17,070 nt of DNA from an uncultured bacterium (GTDB taxonomy: Bacteria > Patescibacteriota > Minisyncoccia > Phycocordibacterales > CAIZLB01). Position numbers and translations under genes: made by a program. The stretch spans positions 1-17,070 of the forward strand of contig CAIPFZ010000068.1 in assembly GCA_903864515.1 (NCBI GenBank). The letters run 5' to 3'. Of the stretch, positions 13,179-17,070 are shown in pieces (the first letter of the stretch is position 1; each line of letters opens with the position of its first letter). Under the pieces are notes generated by a model. The model ran no database searches. It worked only from the letters and a program-made list of their open reading frames with translations, and was not told where the DNA came from.

Positions 13179-13709
13179 CTATATACTCTTAATCCTAACT
13201 TTCATTTGTCTGTCCTTATCAACTCTTGGTAATTTAAGGGTTAAAATACCTTGTGATTCTACAGCTTCTGCGTGTTCAATGTCTACCTCGTGCGGCAATT
13301 GAATGTTTCTAGAAAATGAACCCCAATACAGCTCTCGGTGGAAGTAGTCATCATCGGCAACTATCTTTTCTTCTTTTCTAATACCCTTAAGTAATACAGA
13401 ATCTCTAGTTAAATTAATTTCCAAATCTTCCTTTTTAACTCCAGGAATCATAGCTTTAACAATAACATCATCTTGTGTCTGATAAACATCAATAGATAGC
13501 TCACTGTCAGCTGAAGAGTCATCCATCCAAGAAGATCTATTTTTGTCATCAAATTGAGGATGAACTTGAATATTCTTTTTAGGACCAGAGCTAATTGGCT
13601 TTGCATTTTTTGCAGGAGAGAAATCATAGTCTTCTGCTTCTTCCAATTGCTCATCCTCGTCAATATTAACCGCCCCTGTTAGTCTTTCAAAAAAGGATCT
13701 TTTTTTCAT
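13179..13709 (-). CDS. Small heat-shock protein, Hsp20/alpha-crystallin family
   Basis: 176 aa ATP-independent holdase chaperone that keeps unfolding proteins soluble. The acidic, probably disordered N-terminal arm (1-68) is long. The alpha-crystallin domain runs about 70-172, with ELSIDVYQTQDDVIVKAMIPG, VKKEDLEINL, the GSFSRNIQLP strand and the hallmark GILTLKLPR. A free IxI-type C-terminal extension is short (VRIKSI contains an I-K-S-I variant). A -10 (TATAAT, 13741-13736) gives a leader of about 20 nt. No CIRCE operator is visible. Identification is secure; it is transcribed in the same direction as the valS-protease pair upstream and the paralogue pair downstream. Confidence 0.93.
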   Translation of the reverse strand: MKKRSFFERLTGAVNIDEDEQLEEAEDYDFSPAKNAKPISSGPKKNIQVHPQFDDKNRSSWMDDSSADSELSIDVYQTQDDVIVKAMIPGVKKEDLEINLTRDSVLLKGIRKEEKIVADDDYFHRELYWGSFSRNIQLPHEVDIEHAEAVESQGILTLKLPRVDKDRQMKVRIKSI

Positions 13710-13735
13710 GTTTTGATATTAATTTATTTATACTA

Positions 13736-13741
13736 ATTATA
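13736..13741 (-). promoter_or_regulatory. -10 box of hsp20
   Basis: Perfect TATAAT on the minus strand, ending 26 nt before the ATG at 13709. No good -35 and no CIRCE inverted repeat were found. Confidence 0.5.
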
Positions 13742-13828
13742 AGATATTAAGATAAAAAACGCTAGACCTATAATGTAAATGCATGAGTTGTAAAATATTC
13801 AAAACACCCTCATACATCAATAGTTCTT

Positions 13829-14584
13829 TTAGAACTTCTTAATCATTTTAACTTTCTCCAAAGATAGAATAAGGAGAATTATAGATATCCAAACGAATGA
13901 AAATGCGATAAACATATTCTGCTCATCACTAATCACAATAATATAATTAAAAATGGTGTGAATTATTCCCGCAACTATCAATCCAATAAATGCCCAAGTA
14001 GCTTTACCTAATTCTTTTTTATAAAAACTATATCCGATAAAGACAGAGAAGACGCCAGATGCAGCAACGTGAAGTAGGCTAGCTCCCATAAATCTTGCTG
14101 TGCCAGTTAGCACACTCGCTACCACATCACCATTGAATAATGGGGTTAATAAAAACAATGTATTTTCCATTGCAGCAAAGCCTAATGCAACACTCATCAT
14201 ATATATAAAAGAGTCTATTGGTTGATCAAAAATATGTTTGTGTCTCAGAGCTATAATCCAAGCTCCGCCAAACTTAACCGCTTCCTCAATGATTGCCCAG
14301 ATGTAGATTGAAGATAGTTCACCATCCATTAGATTGAATATACTAATAGATATTTTCTGAAGGGGATATACAACAAAAACACCAATCATTCCCACTATGA
14401 AAGATAGAAAAATAACATCTTTTGGTTCATGGTGGTCATTTGATTCATGCATCCAAAACCATAACCAAAAGATTGCAGGTAAAACACCACCCATTAGGGC
14501 GTACATAAAAATCTCAATTGTAAAAAGCGGCAGACCGCGTAATATTTCTAGGTATCCTGATAGTGTGTTTAAAAGGTTGGCCAT
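13829..14584 (-). CDS. PrsW-family intramembrane metalloprotease
   Basis: 251 aa with about seven hydrophobic segments. It carries the PrsW signatures: IIEEAVKF (E100, E101, K104), GFAAMENTLF (E140, N141), a membrane histidine in SLLHVAAS (H172) and a later IIHTIFNY histidine. In Bacillus, PrsW makes the first cut of an anti-sigma factor; here the substrate is unknown. The gene starts 16 nt inside the end of valS, in another frame, so translation is probably coupled to valS. Alternatives such as a non-proteolytic relative of the CAAX-protease superfamily are less likely because the Glu and His set is intact. Confidence 0.85.
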   Translation of the reverse strand: MANLLNTLSGYLEILRGLPLFTIEIFMYALMGGVLPAIFWLWFWMHESNDHHEPKDVIFLSFIVGMIGVFVVYPLQKISISIFNLMDGELSSIYIWAIIEEAVKFGGAWIIALRHKHIFDQPIDSFIYMMSVALGFAAMENTLFLLTPLFNGDVVASVLTGTARFMGASLLHVAASGVFSVFIGYSFYKKELGKATWAFIGLIVAGIIHTIFNYIIVISDEQNMFIAFSFVWISIILLILSLEKVKMIKKF

Positions 14585-16914
14585 TGTTCGGTCATTAATA
14601 ATTCTCGAGTTTTAAGTTCTGCGGGAAGAAGTGACCAAATTTCTTGAGTAACATGTGGCATAAACGGATGCAATGTCTTTACAACTAACGCCAATGTTTC
14701 TAATAAAAATCTTGCGCGAGATTTTCTTTGTGCGATTGATTCATCGCTCATGTTATCTACATCGGCAAAAATTTCTTTACTATCTTCAAGAATAATATCT
14801 GCAAACTCCTTCCATGTATAATTATACAGGTCTTCTGCAACAATGTGAATCTTTAAGTTGTCCATATTTGTGGATATAGATTTAAAAATTTCATTTCTCT
14901 TTTCTATTAGCTCTAAATCTCTGTCAGTGAATTTAATTTCATTGTTATTTGCAGTATCATTTAAGCCCTCTGTTGCTGTTAAAATAAATCTTGTTACATT
15001 CCAAATCTTATTTGCAAAGTGTTTGTAACCTTTGATTTTATTTTCATCGATTTTACTGTCAGTTCCAGGTGCTGTTCCAAATATAAGTGACATTCTACCT
15101 GCATCCATTCCAAATTTGTTAGCAATTTCTATAGGATCGATTCCATTACCCAGTGTCTTTGAGAATTTTCTTCCTTTCATATCGCGAACCATTCCGGTAA
15201 ACAAAACTTTATGGAAGGGGACAGTTCCTAGAACATATCCCGTCATTAAAATCATGCGAGCTACCCAGAAGAATATTATGTCATGTCCGGTAACCAGAAG
15301 GTCTGTTGGGTGATATATTGCAAAATCACCTTGAGGATCTTCTGATTTTGTAGGCCAGCCCATTGTTGAAAAACTCCAAAGTCCTGATGAAAACCATGTA
15401 TCTAATGTGTCCTCATCTTGTATCCACTCATTTGCATCAGGGCCTGTTGGTGCTTCAATTCCACAATAGATCTCATCTCCCTTATACCAAACAGGAATTC
15501 TGTGTCCGTACCAGATTTGACGGCTGATACACCAATCGTTCAAATTATCTATCCAATTGAAATATGTCTTCAAGAAGTGTTCTGGCAACATTTCAACCTG
15601 ACCCCCTGAAACTGCTTTTTGCATTATTTCTTTGAGTGTTGTTTCTGATCCAGATTCAATTCCTTTAATGTTTGAGTGTTCCAGCTTGAACGGCTTATTA
15701 ACAGCAACAAACCATTGAAGTTTTGGAAGCGGTTCAATAATTCCACCTGTTCTTTCTGCTGTTGAAACTCTTTGATCAACTTCTGTTTCCTCAATAAGTA
15801 AATCATTTTCTTTAAGCCAAGAAACTACGATCTCACGTGCTTCTGCAACTTTTTTGCCAATTATCTCCGGCGAGCCAACCATCATGCGAGCTTTCTCATC
15901 AATTACCTGAATCATTGGAAGACTGTGACGCTGTGCAATTTCATAGTCAGTCATACTGTGTGCTGGTGTAATACCAACAGCTCCAGTTCCAAAATCCATT
16001 TCAGCTGCATGGTCCGCTACGATTTTTATTTTGATTGGTGCGCCACAAAAATCTATTTCATATTCTTTTCCAACAAATTCCTTATAACGTACATCATCTG
16101 GATTAACAGCAACGGCAACATCTCCTAATTTTGTTTCAGGTCTTGTTGTTGAAATGGCGATAGGGAAGTCTTTACTATATTTGAAAGTGTAAAACTTTGC
16201 CTTTCTGTCTTCATAAACTATTTCATCATCAGAAATTGTTGTTTGTCCCTTTGGGTCCCAGTTGATAACTCTGTTCTTTTTAAATATAAGGCCATCATCA
16301 TACATTTTTTTGAAAACTGTCTTAACTGCAAAATTTCTCTCATCATCTAATGTGAAAGCCTCTCTTGACCAGTCAACTGAAGCGCCGAGTGTTTGAAGTT
16401 GGGAGACAATTGTGTCTCTACTTTGTTGTGCAAATTCACCAATGCGCTTTAACAATTCTTCTCTACCTAAGTCATGTCTATTTAATCCTTCTGCTTTTTG
16501 AATATTTTTTTCAACCATTGATTGAGTTGCAATAGCAGCATGATCAGTTCCGGGAATCCAGAGAGTTCTAAATCCTTGCATGCGCTTATACCTAATTGCG
16601 ATATCTTGAGTGGTAAATCCAAGAGCGTGACCCATGTGAAGTGTTCCTGTTACATTGGGTGGTGGAAGAATTATGCTATAAACAGGGGCATCAGGCTTGG
16701 TGATACCTTCTTTGATACAAACATCTGGATTATAAAATCCACTTTCTCGCTCTTGTTTTTGAATACGAGGCTCTACTTCTGTTGGGTCATAGGGTTTAAG
16801 AAGTTGAGAGGGGATGTTGGGGGTAAAAGCTGGGGTGCTGGTTGTATTTTCAGTTTTTGAGCCGTCTTTTGCGTCCATTTCAGCTCCACTGTTTGTGTTT
16901 GTATCTTCGTTCAT
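14569..16914 (-). CDS. valS: Valyl-tRNA synthetase
   Basis: 781 aa class I aminoacyl-tRNA synthetase that charges tRNA-Val. HIGH motif is HMGH (93-96) in PPPNVTGTLHMGHALG. The editing (CP1) domain has TTRPETKLGDVAVAVNP (about 256-272). WCISRQIWYGHRIPVWY is at about 461-477, DTWFSSGLW at about 505-513, and KMSKS appears as KFSKT (583-587). The anticodon-binding domain ends at HPFMPHVTQEIWSLLP...EQWPTF. The protein therefore lacks the C-terminal coiled-coil arm of longer bacterial ValS (about 880-950 aa). The N-terminus has an extra, low-complexity stretch of about 35 residues. A second Met at residue 13 is an alternative start. The 3' end overlaps the PrsW-like gene by 16 nt. Confidence 0.97.
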   Translation of the reverse strand: MNEDTNTNSGAEMDAKDGSKTENTTSTPAFTPNIPSQLLKPYDPTEVEPRIQKQERESGFYNPDVCIKEGITKPDAPVYSIILPPPNVTGTLHMGHALGFTTQDIAIRYKRMQGFRTLWIPGTDHAAIATQSMVEKNIQKAEGLNRHDLGREELLKRIGEFAQQSRDTIVSQLQTLGASVDWSREAFTLDDERNFAVKTVFKKMYDDGLIFKKNRVINWDPKGQTTISDDEIVYEDRKAKFYTFKYSKDFPIAISTTRPETKLGDVAVAVNPDDVRYKEFVGKEYEIDFCGAPIKIKIVADHAAEMDFGTGAVGITPAHSMTDYEIAQRHSLPMIQVIDEKARMMVGSPEIIGKKVAEAREIVVSWLKENDLLIEETEVDQRVSTAERTGGIIEPLPKLQWFVAVNKPFKLEHSNIKGIESGSETTLKEIMQKAVSGGQVEMLPEHFLKTYFNWIDNLNDWCISRQIWYGHRIPVWYKGDEIYCGIEAPTGPDANEWIQDEDTLDTWFSSGLWSFSTMGWPTKSEDPQGDFAIYHPTDLLVTGHDIIFFWVARMILMTGYVLGTVPFHKVLFTGMVRDMKGRKFSKTLGNGIDPIEIANKFGMDAGRMSLIFGTAPGTDSKIDENKIKGYKHFANKIWNVTRFILTATEGLNDTANNNEIKFTDRDLELIEKRNEIFKSISTNMDNLKIHIVAEDLYNYTWKEFADIILEDSKEIFADVDNMSDESIAQRKSRARFLLETLALVVKTLHPFMPHVTQEIWSLLPAELKTRELLMTEQWPTF

Positions 16915-16925
16915 ATTTTTATTAA

Positions 16926-16939
16926 TTTATATAATTATA
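16926..16939 (-). promoter_or_regulatory. -10 region of valS
   Basis: TATAAT (16939-16934) and an adjacent TATAAA (16931-16926) lie 19 and 11 nt before the ATG at 16914. The -35 is not clear for either. Beyond it, 16940-17070 is AT-rich spacer with no gene I can support. Confidence 0.45.
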
Positions 16940-17070
16940 TTAGCATAAAGTAGGGGATTATAAAGGTCTATATTGTGTCGATTAAATTTCCTGATATCTC
17001 ATTAATTATTATTGTGGAATAGTAAAAAAAGTTATCCCCATTTATAACCACCCAACCCCATACAATACAA

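Noticed and set aside
13822..13836. Palindrome AGTTCT-TTT-AGAACT at the end of the PrsW-like gene as a terminator
   Set aside because: The stem is only 6 bp, overlaps the stop codon and is not followed by a U-tract on the minus strand.
382..16914. UGA recoding as in some CPR bacteria
   Set aside because: Long genes read through in the standard code without in-frame TGA, and family-typical C-termini coincide with TAA or TAG.
17013..17040. DnaA-box-like sequences TGTGGAATA (17013-17021) and TTATCCCCA (17032-17040), as a possible replication origin
   Set aside because: Neither is a perfect TTATCCACA, there are only two, and no dnaA, dnaN or other origin gene is in view. The window ends here, so nothing more can be said.
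1..17070. CRISPR arrays, insertion sequences, phage genes
   Set aside because: No regularly spaced repeats, transposase, integrase or phage structural motifs were seen on either strand.

Overview
The window looks like the chromosome of a small-genome, AT-rich bacterium of the Candidate Phyla Radiation (Patescibacteria, Parcubacteria-like). This is an inference. The signs are compact genes, a short ValS, a short LepA-MurJ-glycan export block, several start codons sitting almost directly behind -10 hexamers with no Shine-Dalgarno, and only TAA and TAG used as stops. The standard genetic code fits all reading frames.

Layout. At the left edge lies the 5' part of the RNase P RNA gene (minus strand, running off the window). 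From 382 to 11373 everything of size is on the plus strand. First come a polytopic O-antigen-ligase/polymerase-like protein with TPRs and a Lys/Thr/Ala/Pro tail, then the MurJ-type lipid flippase and the EF-4 GTPase LepA. A two-gene ABC-2 polysaccharide exporter (permease, ATPase) follows. Next are a septum-formation FtsB/DivIC-like protein, a glutaredoxin-like protein, a membrane-anchored FKBP prolyl isomerase, tRNA-Arg(CCU), an RlmI-like methyltransferase with an odd acidic/Gly-rich insertion, a small coiled-coil membrane protein, and tRNA-Phe(GAA). A 38-codon membrane-peptide gene is hidden on the minus strand at 8103-8219. It is divergent from the ftsB-like gene, and the two share a very compact promoter region.

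From 11405 to 16914 all genes are on the minus strand, transcribed towards tRNA-Phe: valS, a PrsW-type membrane protease overlapping valS, an Hsp20 chaperone, and then two unrecognised envelope proteins. One of these is a lipoprotein and the other has an N-terminal membrane anchor.

The most interesting part is this last pair (11405-13117). The two coding regions are much more G+C-rich than their neighbours. Their products share a C-terminal domain (QPxxPTxGxxRxKW, then WxW...GN). Each gene has its own perfect-consensus promoter (TTGACA-17-TATAAT) and a leader of about 180-190 nt. Each leader carries a 23-position stem-loop that is conserved between the two, with wobble pairs and one compensatory change, followed by a CA-rich unstructured stretch. 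Each transcript ends in its own hairpin-plus-U-tract terminator. This looks like a duplicated expression cassette with RNA-level control, and I do not recognise it as a described family.

Taken together, the plus-strand genes serve envelope glycan assembly and export (polymerase/ligase-like protein, flippase, ABC exporter), cell division, and extracytoplasmic folding. The minus-strand genes serve translation, membrane proteolysis and stress, plus the novel envelope-protein pair.
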